A stretch of DNA of 64,000 bases from Planctomycetota bacterium (GCA_027618475.1 JAQCEJ010000021.1:1-64000); one strand, 5' to 3'; counted from the stretch's first letter, positions 46,864 to 55,719 are shown. Notes: generated by a model not told the origin, from the letters alone. Made by a program: numbers and translations.

Positions 46864-47289
46864 CTACAACGGCCAGTCGCGGAGAATGCGTTCTGTTTCT
46901 TCACTGTGGCCGCTTTCGTCGCGAACCATATCTTCGAGTTGTACGGCCATCCCTTTATCGCCGAAAGCTTCGGCCTCTTTCGCCCGCTGCGTATAATCGG
47001 CGACCGCTTTTTTCTCGGCGGCGACAATTGCTTCGAGCATTTCGTGATTCGTCTTCGTGGCGGGTACTTTTCGGGGAATGGTCGTCGGTTCGCCCCCCAG
47101 TGCCACAATCTTGTTGGCGAGATACTGAGCGTGCAGTTGTTCGTCGGCAACTTCGGCGAGAAAAAACTGCGACAATTGCGGCCGATACGGACCCGTTGCC
47201 TTCGCCGCGTAGGTGAGGTATTGAATGATCGCTCCCAATTCTCCGGCGAGGTCTTCGTTGAGTTTGTCGATCATCGTCTTTTTGTCCAT
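46864..47289 (-). CDS. ferritin-like (bacterioferritin-type) protein
   Basis: A four-helix-bundle ferritin-like sequence of 141 residues. Metal-ligand candidates are the glutamate in LNEDLAGELGAIIQYL, the ADEQLHAQYL pair (E-x-x-H) in helix 2, a glutamate in EAIVAAEKKAVADY and the second E-x-x-H in RDESGHSEETERIL. This is the E..ExxH..E..ExxH arrangement of di-iron ferritin-like proteins. It could store iron, bind haem (no conserved methionine noticed) or act as a rubrerythrin-like peroxide scavenger; no rubredoxin domain is present. No operon partner is visible; the gene converges on the TPR gene's terminator. Confidence 0.8.
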   Translation of the reverse strand: MDKKTMIDKLNEDLAGELGAIIQYLTYAAKATGPYRPQLSQFFLAEVADEQLHAQYLANKIVALGGEPTTIPRKVPATKTNHEMLEAIVAAEKKAVADYTQRAKEAEAFGDKGMAVQLEDMVRDESGHSEETERILRDWPL

Positions 47290-47445
47290 GACTTGCTCCT
47301 CGTCTTGGGTGAAAGTTCAAAGCGGCTCCGCTTACCTTCGTACTGTTCTATTGTTGTGGGAGATCGAGAAAAGTCAAATCTCGATACGCACGTGTAATGT
47401 AGTGGGGGCATTCTCTAAGTGGCGGTCCTGTCGGTGCATTTGTAA

Positions 47446-47464
47446 CCGGCCTCTGTGAGGCCGG
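47446..47464. other. 8-bp perfect hairpin
   Basis: CCGGCCTC at 47446-47453 and GAGGCCGG at 47457-47464 with a 3-base loop. It lies in the 263-bp divergent/convergent spacer between the ferritin-like gene (start at 47289) and the end of the ketosynthase-like gene (47553), without a T-run. It may be a terminator for the latter or a decayed repeat. Confidence 0.3.
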
Positions 47465-47552
47465 ACCGAGGTCGCAGACATCGAAGACAAGGAGACGTCC
47501 AGCAATTAAATGGACCTGGCTGAAGCTGAAGCAAGCCTTTCAGCGGCTTACG

Positions 47553-48857
47553 CTACACGCCGCGAATGACCACCGCGCTGGCTTGGCCCATGCGCGTGAC
47601 GTTCGTCTTGATGAAGACTTTGTTTTCGGTGGGGAGATGCTCGCCGTGAACCACATGAATCGGGCAGGCCGGGTCGGGGGTTTCGTAGCCAAGCGTCGCA
47701 GGAATCAAGCCGTGCTTCAGTCCCACCAGCGAGCCGGTGATTTCCATCACTCCGCAGCCGGCAGCGGCATTCCCCCAGTAACTCTTGAAGGCCGTGACGG
47801 GAATTTTCTTTCCGGCTTCGCCGAAGACATCCAGAATGGCTTGTGCTTCCTGTTCGTCTCGTTTTTTTGCGCCTTCACCGTTGGCGTTGATATGTCCGAT
47901 CTGATCGGCCGAAATGTTCGCGTCGCACAGGGCCTGCCGCATGGCGTTCCCCAGGGCAAGGCGAATGGCGTCGTCCGATCGGGCGGGAGAGACGCACGAC
48001 GAACCCCCTCCCAGAATCTCCCCATAGATTTCCGCTCCCCGCGCGCGGGCATGAGCTTCTTCTTCGAGGATGAGCGTGCACGATCCCTCGCCGGCAATTT
48101 GACCGGTCCGATTGAGATCGAATGGTCGGCAACGGAGATCGGGCCCCGGAGCTACTTCGCACCACATCACGGCGTGAATCGACTTCGTAGGTACCAGACG
48201 CGAACCGGTCGAACCGACGATCATCACGTCGGCGTGATCGCGTTCGATGATGTGAAACGCTTCGTTCATGGCGAGATTGCCGGCTGCCTCGGACTGTGTA
48301 ATCGAATTGTTCGGGCCGCGGGCATCGGCGTAAATGCCGATGTGGCACGCCGGCATATTGGGGAGGTATTTTAGCAACCAGAGCGGTTCCATCTGACGCA
48401 GGCCGCTTTGCCCCCATTCGCCCGCCTGGAATTCGTGAGAGACTTCATCAGAACACGCAAAGCAGGCGTCTTTCAGATTCACGGGGGGACTGAGCATCAG
48501 GTCGGCCCCGAAGTCGATTCCCAACCTCTCGTGATTGATCGTCTTGAGATCGAGTTTGGATTCCCGCAATGCCATACACGCCGAAGCGACGCCGAGCTGA
48601 ATCTCTCGGCACATCACTTTCAGACTCTTCCGCAGGTCTTTCAGGTAAGTTTTCTTCGCAGATTCTTCGGTGAAATCTTTGACTTCTGCACCGATATTTC
48701 CGGGCAGGGAGAAATCCTTCAGGATTTCGAGTTTGGCGACGCCGCTCTTACCATGTTGCAAGTGATCCCAGAAGGGTTCCATACCAATCCCGATAGGACT
48801 GACGATCCCGATACCGGTGATCACAACGCGCCGCCTGGATGCCTGATCGATACTCAT
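47553..48857 (-). CDS. ketosynthase-like protein with all three catalytic residues replaced
   Basis: The thiolase fold of a FabF-type ketosynthase is intact over 434 residues: VVITGIGIVSPIGIGMEPFWDHL at the N-terminus, RPFDLNRTGQIAGEGSCTLILEEE, and the C-terminal FIKTNVTRMGQASAVVIRG. Aligned gap-free to the neighbouring fabF in the active-site block, the nucleophile cysteine is glutamate (SITQSEAAG, E190), the first histidine is asparagine (INANGEG, N326), and the second histidine is asparagine (FKSYWGNAAAG, N363); the lysine (K358) is kept. It cannot condense acyl chains itself. Chain-length-factor subunits of type II polyketide synthases are similarly inactivated partners, with Gln for Cys. 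It is downstream of, but separate from, the fabF/GntP genes. Confidence 0.82.
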   Translation of the reverse strand: MSIDQASRRRVVITGIGIVSPIGIGMEPFWDHLQHGKSGVAKLEILKDFSLPGNIGAEVKDFTEESAKKTYLKDLRKSLKVMCREIQLGVASACMALRESKLDLKTINHERLGIDFGADLMLSPPVNLKDACFACSDEVSHEFQAGEWGQSGLRQMEPLWLLKYLPNMPACHIGIYADARGPNNSITQSEAAGNLAMNEAFHIIERDHADVMIVGSTGSRLVPTKSIHAVMWCEVAPGPDLRCRPFDLNRTGQIAGEGSCTLILEEEAHARARGAEIYGEILGGGSSCVSPARSDDAIRLALGNAMRQALCDANISADQIGHINANGEGAKKRDEQEAQAILDVFGEAGKKIPVTAFKSYWGNAAAGCGVMEITGSLVGLKHGLIPATLGYETPDPACPIHVVHGEHLPTENKVFIKTNVTRMGQASAVVIRGV

Positions 48858-49064
48858 AGGTAAACTATTGACCCACTTGCAAAAAAGATAACTGGTGTCC
48901 GTCGATTGAAGAAGACCTTGCTCGCTTCATGAGGTAACGCAAAACTGCTGCTGAACGGCATGCGCACCGCAGGCGGTTCAGTCGATTCCAACGGGCAAAA
49001 TCTTCGGGCACCATCCCAGCTCCGGCACGGACATCTCACCCCTGAGACCCGACGCCTTCCCTCC

Positions 49065-49092
49065 ACTATAACTAACCTCCCAAAAGTGGCAA
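49065..49092 (-). promoter_or_regulatory. possible sigma70-like promoter upstream of the ketosynthase-like gene
   Basis: On the minus strand TTGCCA (49092-49087) and TATAGT (49070-49065) are separated by 16 bp. It lies about 207 bp before the start of the ketosynthase-like gene, within a 450-bp spacer (48858-49307) that holds no gene on either strand. Spacing is a little short and the distance to the start is long. Confidence 0.35.
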
Positions 49093-49307
49093 GGCCGGGA
49101 TCGAATCTTTCGTTCACAGTTCCGGCCCGTCTGGCGGACGTATTTCCTGAAACCGGTTTCACGAGCCCCCGGTGAATAAAAATCCGTCCCCCATTCTCCA
49201 AACCGGTCGCGGCTTGGAGGGTTATGAAACCAGTTCTCGCAGTGAGAGTTTGCCAGACGACGGCAACATGGTCAAGATCAGCTTTCGGCTGGAGTTACGA
49301 ACGGGGA

Positions 49308-50699
49308 TTACATGTATCCCCACGCGGGAAAGAGGCGAAACAGCACGATAGCAAGCATCGTCCCCACGGCAGGAATCAGCACCGTGGTGACAAAAATCGG
49401 ACCGTACGACCGGGCATGGGTTTCACCGCAGATATGGCGTATTAACATCACGATGTAACCATTCGTCGGAAGAGAATCCAACGATCCCGAGGCAATGGCC
49501 ACAACGCGATGGAGGGCACGGGGAGCAACGCCGAGACCATCGACGAAAATAGGCTTGATAATCGGTAACGCAAGCCCCTGACCCCCTGAGGCCGAGCCGG
49601 CGATCCCCGAAATGATAGCAACGGCCAGTGCCGCCGCCGTGAGGTGGTCGATCGGAAGATGCGTCACCCAGTCGACGACCATCGTGAAGGCGGGTAATCC
49701 TTTGAGCGCTGAGCCGAATCCGACGACGGAACATGTCGCGCCGATCGCCAGCAGTCCGTTGACGAATCCTTCGGCGAGGGGGGCTGTGACCGAGATCAGA
49801 TAGCGTCTGAAGCAGACAACTGCCGAAATCATGCCGATAAAAATAGCGACAGCAGGATCTTCGGGGAAACGATCGTGTAAAGCCGGAAACACATTTAAGG
49901 CGAGCAACGTCAAGGCGAGCGGCACCAGCGACATCCAGCCCCCCGGCCGCGACGCGGTCTCTTCGCGGTTTATGGAGGGCGCACCGGCGAAATGCGAACT
50001 CTGATCGTTCACGGTGCTCTCGGATGGTACAAAGCCCTTTCCCTGGCGTTTCTCGCGGCGAATGGCCCGTTCGAGATACCACTGCCCACAGAGAAACATC
50101 AGACCCGACACAATCAGACTGGCAGGCCAACCGGCGCGGGGATCGGTCAGCGAGTCGCCCGTTTCGCTGACGAGATAGCGTATGGGTATCAGATTCTGAA
50201 TTTCAGGCGAACCGGCTGACGTCATGGTGAACGTGACGGATCCAAACGCAATCGCAGCCGGAATAAACCGATGCGGCAAATCGGCGGCTCGAAAAATCCG
50301 CACGGCAAGCGGATAGACCGAAAAACCCACGACGAACAGCGAAACGCCGCCGTATGTCATGATGGCACATGACATCACGACGGACAGGCAAGCCCAATTC
50401 GAGCCGAGTCGGGTGACGACGAGTTCTGCGAGGCTGATCGCCGCCCCCGAATGCTCCATCAACTTGCCGAAGGCCGCACCGAAGATGAAAATCAGGTAAA
50501 ATTGCCTCAAATAGTCGGCGAAGCCGCTCATGTATTTTTCGTTCATGCCCACGACGGGATCGGCTCCGCTGAGAACCAGAATCGCGAAGGCCGACAGCGG
50601 GCCGGCAACGAAAATACTTGTGCCGCGATAGACAAGCACAGTGAGCAACAGCAGGCCGGAGATGAGCACGCACAACCCGTAAAACTCGCTCACGGACAT
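49308..50699 (-). CDS. GntP-family permease
   Basis: A polytopic membrane protein of 463 residues with about twelve hydrophobic helices and a hydrophilic central loop (residues about 205-245). GntP-family features are the GxxG-rich first half (FGAAFGKLMEHSGAAISLAELVV), the paired AFGSVTFTMTSAGSPEIQNLIP and, in the second half, SGIAGSASGGQGLALPIIKPIF followed by RVVAIASGSLDSLPTNG. Members import gluconate, other sugar acids or organic acids with protons. The conserved glycine/serine loops are intact. It stands between fabF (105 bp upstream on the same strand) and the ketosynthase-like gene, and could be co-transcribed with fabF. The substrate is unknown. Confidence 0.8.
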   Translation of the reverse strand: MSVSEFYGLCVLISGLLLLTVLVYRGTSIFVAGPLSAFAILVLSGADPVVGMNEKYMSGFADYLRQFYLIFIFGAAFGKLMEHSGAAISLAELVVTRLGSNWACLSVVMSCAIMTYGGVSLFVVGFSVYPLAVRIFRAADLPHRFIPAAIAFGSVTFTMTSAGSPEIQNLIPIRYLVSETGDSLTDPRAGWPASLIVSGLMFLCGQWYLERAIRREKRQGKGFVPSESTVNDQSSHFAGAPSINREETASRPGGWMSLVPLALTLLALNVFPALHDRFPEDPAVAIFIGMISAVVCFRRYLISVTAPLAEGFVNGLLAIGATCSVVGFGSALKGLPAFTMVVDWVTHLPIDHLTAAALAVAIISGIAGSASGGQGLALPIIKPIFVDGLGVAPRALHRVVAIASGSLDSLPTNGYIVMLIRHICGETHARSYGPIFVTTVLIPAVGTMLAIVLFRLFPAWGYM

Positions 50700-50803
50700 G
50701 GCCGGGAATTCCTCTCAGCAGCGATGTTTAACGGAGACATCCGGCGAGCAGAAAACAATAGAGCGCCGAGTATCGAAGAGGTTGTTCGACGCGACGAATA
50801 ACA

Positions 50804-52048
50804 TCACGCGATTTTTTCGAGCACGAGACAGGCGTTGTGGCCGCCAAATCCAAAGCTGTTCTTCAGAATGCGGCGGATTTTCATCTGTCGTGCTTCGTGG
50901 GGTATGTAATCCAGATCGCATTCGGCATCGGGATGATCGAGGTTGATCGTCGGGGGAGCGGTCTGATCTTTGATCGCCATCACCCCGGCCACCACTTCGA
51001 CACCCCCCGAGGCTCCCAAAAGATGGCCCAGATGCCCCTTGATGCTGGAAACTCCGAGCGACGCGGCATGCGAACCGAATACCGTCTTGATGGCGACCGT
51101 TTCGGCCTTATCGCCGAGCGGCGTGCTCGTCCCGTGGGCGTTGACGTAATCGATATCTTCAGGATTGATCTTTGCGTCGCGCAGAGCATGCAACATAGCG
51201 CGAGCGGCGCCGGTCCCTTCCGGGTCGGGAGCCGTCATATGCGTTCCATCGGCCGACATTCCGTAACCGACGATTTCTGCGAGAATCGAAGCGCCCCGTT
51301 GCTTGGCATGTTCGTATTCTTCAAGCACGATCACGCCGGAACCTTCCGAAAGGACGAAACCGTCGCGGTCTTTGTCAAACGGACGGCTGGCCGCCTGGGG
51401 GGCATCGTTGCGCGTCGAGAGGGCGTTCATCCGCGAGAATCCGGAGAGTCCCATCGGCGTCACGGCCGCTTCGCTGCCGCCGGTGACCATCACATCGGCC
51501 ATATCGTTCTGAATCAGCTTGAATGCGTCACCGATGGCGTTTGTCGCCGAAGCACATGCCGTGGCGACAGCACTGTTCGGGCCGCGCAGTCGCCAATGGA
51601 CGGAGATATTCCCGCTGGCGGCGTTGACCATCAGTTTGGGGATCATGAAGGGAGAAACGCGTGCCGGGCCGCGATCGAAGAGTTTTGAGTGCTGTTCTTC
51701 AATTTCGCTCAGGCCCCCGATGCCGCTCCCGACCAGAACGCCTTTGCGATAGGGATCCCCCTGCGACAAATCGATGCCCGATTGCGTGATCGCTTTATGA
51801 GCCGCGACGAGCGCGAACTGGCAGAATCGATCGATCCGTTTGATTTCTTTGGAGTCGATATCGAAATGATCGGACGGTTCGAAATGTTTGACTTCGCCGC
51901 CGAACCGGACTTTGAACTCGGAGCAATCGAAGCGTTCAATCAGTCCGACACCACTTTTTCCGGCGCAGATTTTGTCCCAGAATTCAGCAATGTCGCACGC
52001 CAGTGAGGTGACGACGGAAATTCCAGTAACAACGACGCGTCTACGCAT
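50804..52048 (-). CDS. fabF: 3-oxoacyl-[acyl-carrier-protein] synthase II
   Basis: FabF elongates acyl-ACP by two carbons with malonyl-ACP. The catalytic triad is complete: Cys165 in ATACASATNAIGDA, His305 in VNAHGTSTPLGD and His342 in IKGHLGHLLGASGGVE. N-terminal VVVTGISVVTSLACDIAEFWDKI and C-terminal KNSFGFGGHNACLVLEK are standard, and the length of 414 is normal. It follows acpP on the same strand but with a gap of 369 bp. Its active-site set contrasts with the neighbouring ketosynthase-like protein, where all three are lost. Confidence 0.95.
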   Translation of the reverse strand: MRRRVVVTGISVVTSLACDIAEFWDKICAGKSGVGLIERFDCSEFKVRFGGEVKHFEPSDHFDIDSKEIKRIDRFCQFALVAAHKAITQSGIDLSQGDPYRKGVLVGSGIGGLSEIEEQHSKLFDRGPARVSPFMIPKLMVNAASGNISVHWRLRGPNSAVATACASATNAIGDAFKLIQNDMADVMVTGGSEAAVTPMGLSGFSRMNALSTRNDAPQAASRPFDKDRDGFVLSEGSGVIVLEEYEHAKQRGASILAEIVGYGMSADGTHMTAPDPEGTGAARAMLHALRDAKINPEDIDYVNAHGTSTPLGDKAETVAIKTVFGSHAASLGVSSIKGHLGHLLGASGGVEVVAGVMAIKDQTAPPTINLDHPDAECDLDYIPHEARQMKIRRILKNSFGFGGHNACLVLEKIA

Positions 52049-52417
52049 GCAAACACTCTTTTATAGATACTGACCCAACCTCAGGTGCAGGTGAGATGAT
52101 CGGAACGTCGCAGGTTTCATCAATGCACGATCGGTAGGATCGGAGTCTTTCAGCCGGATTCGAATCAGTTGTACGGACGATAGAGCAGGACTGGTGGATA
52201 AGAAAACGTGGTCGATCGCATTGGCAATGACCCGTGAATGGTGTTGAAGGCGTCCCCGCTGGAATTGACGTTCGCCGGTTTTGAAACCTTCAGCGAAACG
52301 CCAGTCGTGCGCGGGAAAACGCACATGTTCATCGTCTCAAAATAGACAAAACATCCGACTCAAGCAAAGACCATTTCCCGCAACGAAATATCGTCGGAAA
52401 AAACGCCCTTGCCGGGG
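52049..52417. other. 369-bp spacer between acpP and fabF
   Basis: Contains one minus-strand frame of 87 codons (GTG at 52324 to TAA at 52061) that ends 12 bp before fabF. It has no recognisable domain, no ribosome-binding site and unremarkable codon use, so I do not call it. A short GC stretch followed by six T (GGGCGTTTTTT on the minus strand near 52400) behind acpP could attenuate transcription into fabF. Confidence 0.35.
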
Positions 52418-52651
52418 TCATTGTTTCTTTTCAATGTATTCGATGGCGTCTCCCACCGTTTTGATTTTTTCGTAATCTTCGTCGGGTATCGTGATACTAA
52501 ATTCATCCTCAAAGGACATAACCAGTTCCACGACGTCCAACGAATCTGCCTTGAGATCATCGATGAACGAACTTGTTCGAGTAATTTCTTCGAGAGAAAC
52601 ACCGAGTTGCTCGCTGACGATACCTGTGACCTTTTCCTCAACAGACGACAC
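52418..52651 (-). CDS. acpP: acyl carrier protein
   Basis: A 77-residue acidic protein with the phosphopantetheine serine in [13 protein letters not shown] (Ser37), the DSL motif. N-terminal [23 protein letters not shown] and C-terminal [27 protein letters not shown] complete the four-helix ACP. The frame is open further upstream, but a GTG at 52651 lies behind GGAGAG with normal spacing and gives the standard N-terminus, so translation starts there. It carries acyl chains for FabD and FabF in the cytoplasm. Its neighbours on the same strand are the zinc-ribbon protein upstream and fabF downstream. Confidence 0.95.
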   Translation of the reverse strand: MSSVEEKVTGIVSEQLGVSLEEITRTSSFIDDLKADSLDVVELVMSFEDEFSITIPDEDYEKIKTVGDAIEYIEKKQ

Positions 52652-52790
52652 TTTGCGCTCTCCTCTAGCAGCTTGTATTGGCTTGGCAGAATGGTCCCCG
52701 ATTTCAGAGCACATTCTCCTGTTCGCCTGGGCGACGTAAGAGGTGCTCATATAGCGGAACTCGGCGATCCTGTAAATCTCAAACGAACGC

Positions 52791-52818
52791 CCGTTTGCGG
52801 AAATCTCCCCGCAAACGG
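52791..52818 (-). other. 10-bp perfect hairpin in the acpP leader
   Basis: CCGTTTGCGG at 52791-52800 pairs perfectly with CCGCAAACGG at 52809-52818 around an 8-base loop. It lies 140 bp upstream of acpP and just downstream of the candidate promoter below, so it would fold in the 5' leader. No T-run follows, so it is not an obvious terminator. It could stabilise the mRNA or be a protein-binding site. Confidence 0.45.
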
Positions 52819-52839
52819 AATTCTCCCGGCATGCGACTT

Positions 52840-52869
52840 GTTTTACCACAGTCTATTCAAAGGCATCAA
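52840..52869 (-). promoter_or_regulatory. acpP: candidate acpP promoter
   Basis: On the minus strand TTGATG (52869-52864) and TAAAAC (52845-52840) are 18 bp apart, a moderate sigma70 match. It stands in the 329-bp spacer between the zinc-ribbon gene and acpP, 190 bp upstream of the acpP start. No further gene was seen in that spacer. Confidence 0.35.
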
Positions 52870-52980
52870 GTCACTTTGACGGTTATCTTTCAATTCCATG
52901 AAGGTGACGAATGTACAAAACGCAATTGAGAAAAAACTCTTCGGCGAACCTCGACCTACCGCGGAGTGTTTCGAATCCTT

Positions 52981-53517
52981 TCAAGCCATCGCAGCCCCGC
53001 ACTGATCGCAAAACCGCGCATCGGGATCGCAATGTGCACCGCATTTTGGACACGACACATCCCGGGCGAGTTGTTGTCCGCACCCGTCGCAATAACGGGC
53101 GTCGGCGTCATTCTCTTCCCCGCATTCCCGGCAACGGCGTGCGGAATCGACCGCTCGTCCCGTAAGACCGGCGTTGATCCCCTGCCCCACCGCCGAGGCC
53201 AAATCGCGTACCGACTCTTTCGTGCCGTGGGCCACGGTGTTGAACGTGTCGACACCAACCGGAGTCGTTTCTTCAGCGATATAGCGAAGAACACTGCCGA
53301 AATAAGCCATCTTGGTGATCACCGTACCGACGAATATCAACGGCATGCCGACAAATGCGCACCAGAAGTATCGCGGCGGCCCGAACGTGCCGAAGGATGA
53401 AAAGAAGCTGATCGTTCCGATCGCAACGAACATCACTCCGGTCAGTAGTACCACCGGACCAACGCTCCTCAGAATCTGACGTCGTTCGCGATGTCGTGGG
53501 TCGCCCAGTCGAGACAT
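52981..53517 (-). CDS. two-helix membrane protein with double zinc ribbon
   Basis: Two membrane helices (VVLLTGVMFVAIGTISFF, residues about 21-38, and WCAFVGMPLIFVGTVITKMAYF, about 52-73) are followed by a linker and two C-terminal zinc ribbons: CRECG with CDGCG, and CPKCG with CDQCG. AAAGGA lies 6 nt before the ATG. Function is unknown; double zinc ribbons often mediate protein or nucleic-acid contacts at the membrane. The gene sits between fabD and acpP in an otherwise standard fatty-acid operon, which suggests a membrane-side role in lipid metabolism or simply hitchhiking. Confidence 0.7.
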   Translation of the reverse strand: MSRLGDPRHRERRQILRSVGPVVLLTGVMFVAIGTISFFSSFGTFGPPRYFWCAFVGMPLIFVGTVITKMAYFGSVLRYIAEETTPVGVDTFNTVAHGTKESVRDLASAVGQGINAGLTGRAVDSARRCRECGEENDADARYCDGCGQQLARDVSCPKCGAHCDPDARFCDQCGAAMA

Positions 53518-53566
53518 GTCCGATCCTTTCTACACCGCCGCGATGGATCGTTACGGCTGATGACAA

Positions 53567-54475
53567 TCAGCCGTCGTTCACCGTCGTGCAGGCCGCTTTG
53601 CGGTCGATTCGTTTCAACAGTCCGCGCAACACCTTCCCGGGGCCGATTTCGTAAAACTCATCGACACCCGCCGCCAGCATGGCACGAATGGAGTCTTCCC
53701 ACAGAACGGGATTAAGCACCTGTCGGATCAAAAGTTCGCGAATTTCATCGGGATCGTCGTGCGTCTGCGCGTCGACATTCGAAATCACCGGGATTTCAGG
53801 CTTTCGGAGGGGGACTCCGGCCAGCGCTTCTGCCAGCTGAGTGTCGGCGGGTTTCATAATGGCCGTGTGGAACGCCCCGGCGACGGCGAGCGGTACCGCC
53901 CGTCCTCCCTGTTGTTCGGTCAGTTCCGCCGCTTTTTCGCAAGCTGCGTTTTCGCCCGAGACAACAATGTTGCCGGGACACAGGTAATTCGCAATTTGCA
54001 GTTTCCCGACCGTCGAGGCCTCGCGACAGATCTGGTCGACCTGCTCCCGCGTCAGCAGCAATATGCTGACCATCCCGGAAGGAGTGGCATCCGCCGCTGC
54101 CTGCATCGCGGCACCGCGTCGTTGTACCAGTCGGAGACCTTCTTCGAACGTCATCACGCCGGCAAAAACGAGAGCGGTATACTCGCCGAGACTCAGTCCC
54201 GCCGCCATTTCACACGAAAGTACGACATCGGGTGAATCGGCCCGGAGTTTCTCCAACGCGGCAAGACTGGTGACGAAAATCGCCGGCTGACTGACCGATG
54301 TCGAATCCAAAACGTCGGCGGGGCCTTCCCAGCAGGTTTTTGCCAGGTCGTAACCGAGAATTTCGGAGGCGGTATCGTACAGGGCTTTCGCCGCCGGGTA
54401 ATCGGCAGCTAATTGCTTGCCCATACCGACATGTTGTGCCCCCTGCCCTGGATAAAGAAACGCAATCTTGCTCAC
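53567..54475 (-). CDS. fabD: malonyl-CoA:ACP transacylase
   Basis: FabD moves malonyl from CoA to ACP. The motif FLYPGQGAQHVGMG starts the protein, the nucleophile serine is in AAGLSLGEYTAL (Ser95; many enterobacterial enzymes have GHSLG here, whereas plant and cyanobacterial ones have GLSLG), the catalytic histidine is in VAGAFHTAIM, and QVLNPVLWEDSI is the C-terminal landmark. The GTG at 54475 is preferred to the ATG at 54487 because GAGGT stands 5 nt before it. The zinc-ribbon gene follows after about 50 bp and plsX precedes by about 210 bp. Confidence 0.95.
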   Translation of the reverse strand: MSKIAFLYPGQGAQHVGMGKQLAADYPAAKALYDTASEILGYDLAKTCWEGPADVLDSTSVSQPAIFVTSLAALEKLRADSPDVVLSCEMAAGLSLGEYTALVFAGVMTFEEGLRLVQRRGAAMQAAADATPSGMVSILLLTREQVDQICREASTVGKLQIANYLCPGNIVVSGENAACEKAAELTEQQGGRAVPLAVAGAFHTAIMKPADTQLAEALAGVPLRKPEIPVISNVDAQTHDDPDEIRELLIRQVLNPVLWEDSIRAMLAAGVDEFYEIGPGKVLRGLLKRIDRKAACTTVNDG

Positions 54476-54688
54476 GGGTGACCTCATTGATAAACGTGCG
54501 AAGGGTTGATGTCTCCGCCGGTATGATTTCTATGATCAAGTTGCAAGATATCCGGATCGCGAGCCGGTGTCAAAAGGAGGAAGGGCAAAGAACAACGGAT
54601 GAAGGACGAGTCAGGAAATGGTTGGGGGGACGGAATGGCTGGGGTCGAGTCTTCGAGCCCTCAGTCTTCAGCCTTCAACCATCAACGT

Positions 54689-55714
54689 TCACGCGCTGCG
54701 TGCCGTCGCGTCACTCTCTTCCGACCGTGGAGCCAGGGCTTGCGTGATGATCTTGTTCAGTCCGCTATCCTTAAACGCCATCGCGCGTTTGAGGGCGTTC
54801 TCGATCGAGCGGGAGTTGCTCGAACCGTGACAGATCATGCAGACGCCGTCGATTCCCAGAAGTGGAGCGCCCCCTTCTTCGTGATGTTCGTAACTCTTGG
54901 CGAGTTTCTTCAGGGCTGTGTGAGCGTGTTCTTTTTCGTTCTGCAACGCTCCCATCACCGCTCCGGAAATCGCCTTCATCATGAAGTCGGCCATTCCTTC
55001 GCTGACTTTCAGCACGACGTTCCCCACGAACCCTTCGCAGATCACGACGTCAGCTTCACCCTGATACAAGCCTCGTCCTTCGACGTTGCCGATGTAACAT
55101 TCTCGCAGCGGACTCGACATCAGAAAACTGTGCGTCTCGCGGTACAGATCGTTTCCTTTTCCCTCTTCGCTGCCGATGTTCATCAAGCCGACGCGCGGTT
55201 GAGGAATTCCCATGATCTCACGGGCGAAGATTTGCCCCATCACGCCATATTGAAAGAGATGTTCCGGACGGGCCGCGGGATTCGCTCCCACGTCGAGCAG
55301 CAGCGTGCGGCCCGTTAATGTCGGCAAAGCGACGGCGATCCCGGGACGTTTCACACCGGGGAGAAACAAGCGTGTTCGCAACCCCGCGGCGACGACGGCA
55401 CCGGTATTTCCGGCACTGACGACCGCTTCGACTTCGCGACCCGCCATCAATTTCCAGCAGACGGCGATCGAACAGTTCGGCTTTTTGCGGAGTGCGTCGG
55501 TCGGCTTTTCTTCCATGCCGACGAAACCCTCAGCGGCCTGGACAGTCAGTCGTTCCCCCGAGTAACCACTGCTCTGGATGAGGGCATCAAGAACTGCCGG
55601 ATCGCCGACCAGCACGATTTCCAGTTCGGGCTGGGCAATCAGCGCAGCGATTGCGCCGTGGATGTTCGGTTCGGGGGCGAAATCTCCCCCCATCGCGTCG
55701 AGGGCGATGCGCAT
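54689..55714 (-). CDS. plsX: phosphate acyltransferase PlsX
   Basis: PlsX converts acyl-ACP to acyl-phosphate, the donor for glycerol-phosphate acylation. N-terminal MRIALDAMGGDFAPEPNI is the family signature; VVSAGNTGAVVAAGL, GANPAARPEHLFQYGVMG and CEGFVGNVVLKVSEG follow, with HEEGGAPLLGIDGVCMICHGSSNSRSIENAL near the end. Length (341) is standard. It lies 5 bp downstream of rpmF, the conserved rpmF-plsX-fab order. The 213-bp spacer before fabD (54476-54688) contains a CT-rich stretch (TCAGTCTTCAGCCTTCAACC near 54663), reminiscent of low-complexity intergenic repeats, but no gene. Confidence 0.96.
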   Translation of the reverse strand: MRIALDAMGGDFAPEPNIHGAIAALIAQPELEIVLVGDPAVLDALIQSSGYSGERLTVQAAEGFVGMEEKPTDALRKKPNCSIAVCWKLMAGREVEAVVSAGNTGAVVAAGLRTRLFLPGVKRPGIAVALPTLTGRTLLLDVGANPAARPEHLFQYGVMGQIFAREIMGIPQPRVGLMNIGSEEGKGNDLYRETHSFLMSSPLRECYIGNVEGRGLYQGEADVVICEGFVGNVVLKVSEGMADFMMKAISGAVMGALQNEKEHAHTALKKLAKSYEHHEEGGAPLLGIDGVCMICHGSSNSRSIENALKRAMAFKDSGLNKIITQALAPRSEESDATARSA

Positions 55715-55719
55715 GAAGG

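Noticed and set aside
49224-49238. 15-mer ATGAAACCAGTTCTC repeated at 62531-62545, both downstream of minus-strand genes
   Set aside because: About two repeated 15-mers are expected by chance in 64 kb, the similarity does not extend further, and no shared structure is visible.
52061-52324. 87-codon minus-strand frame between acpP and fabF
   Set aside because: No ribosome-binding site, no domain, neutral codon use; ends 12 bp before fabF, but position alone is not enough.
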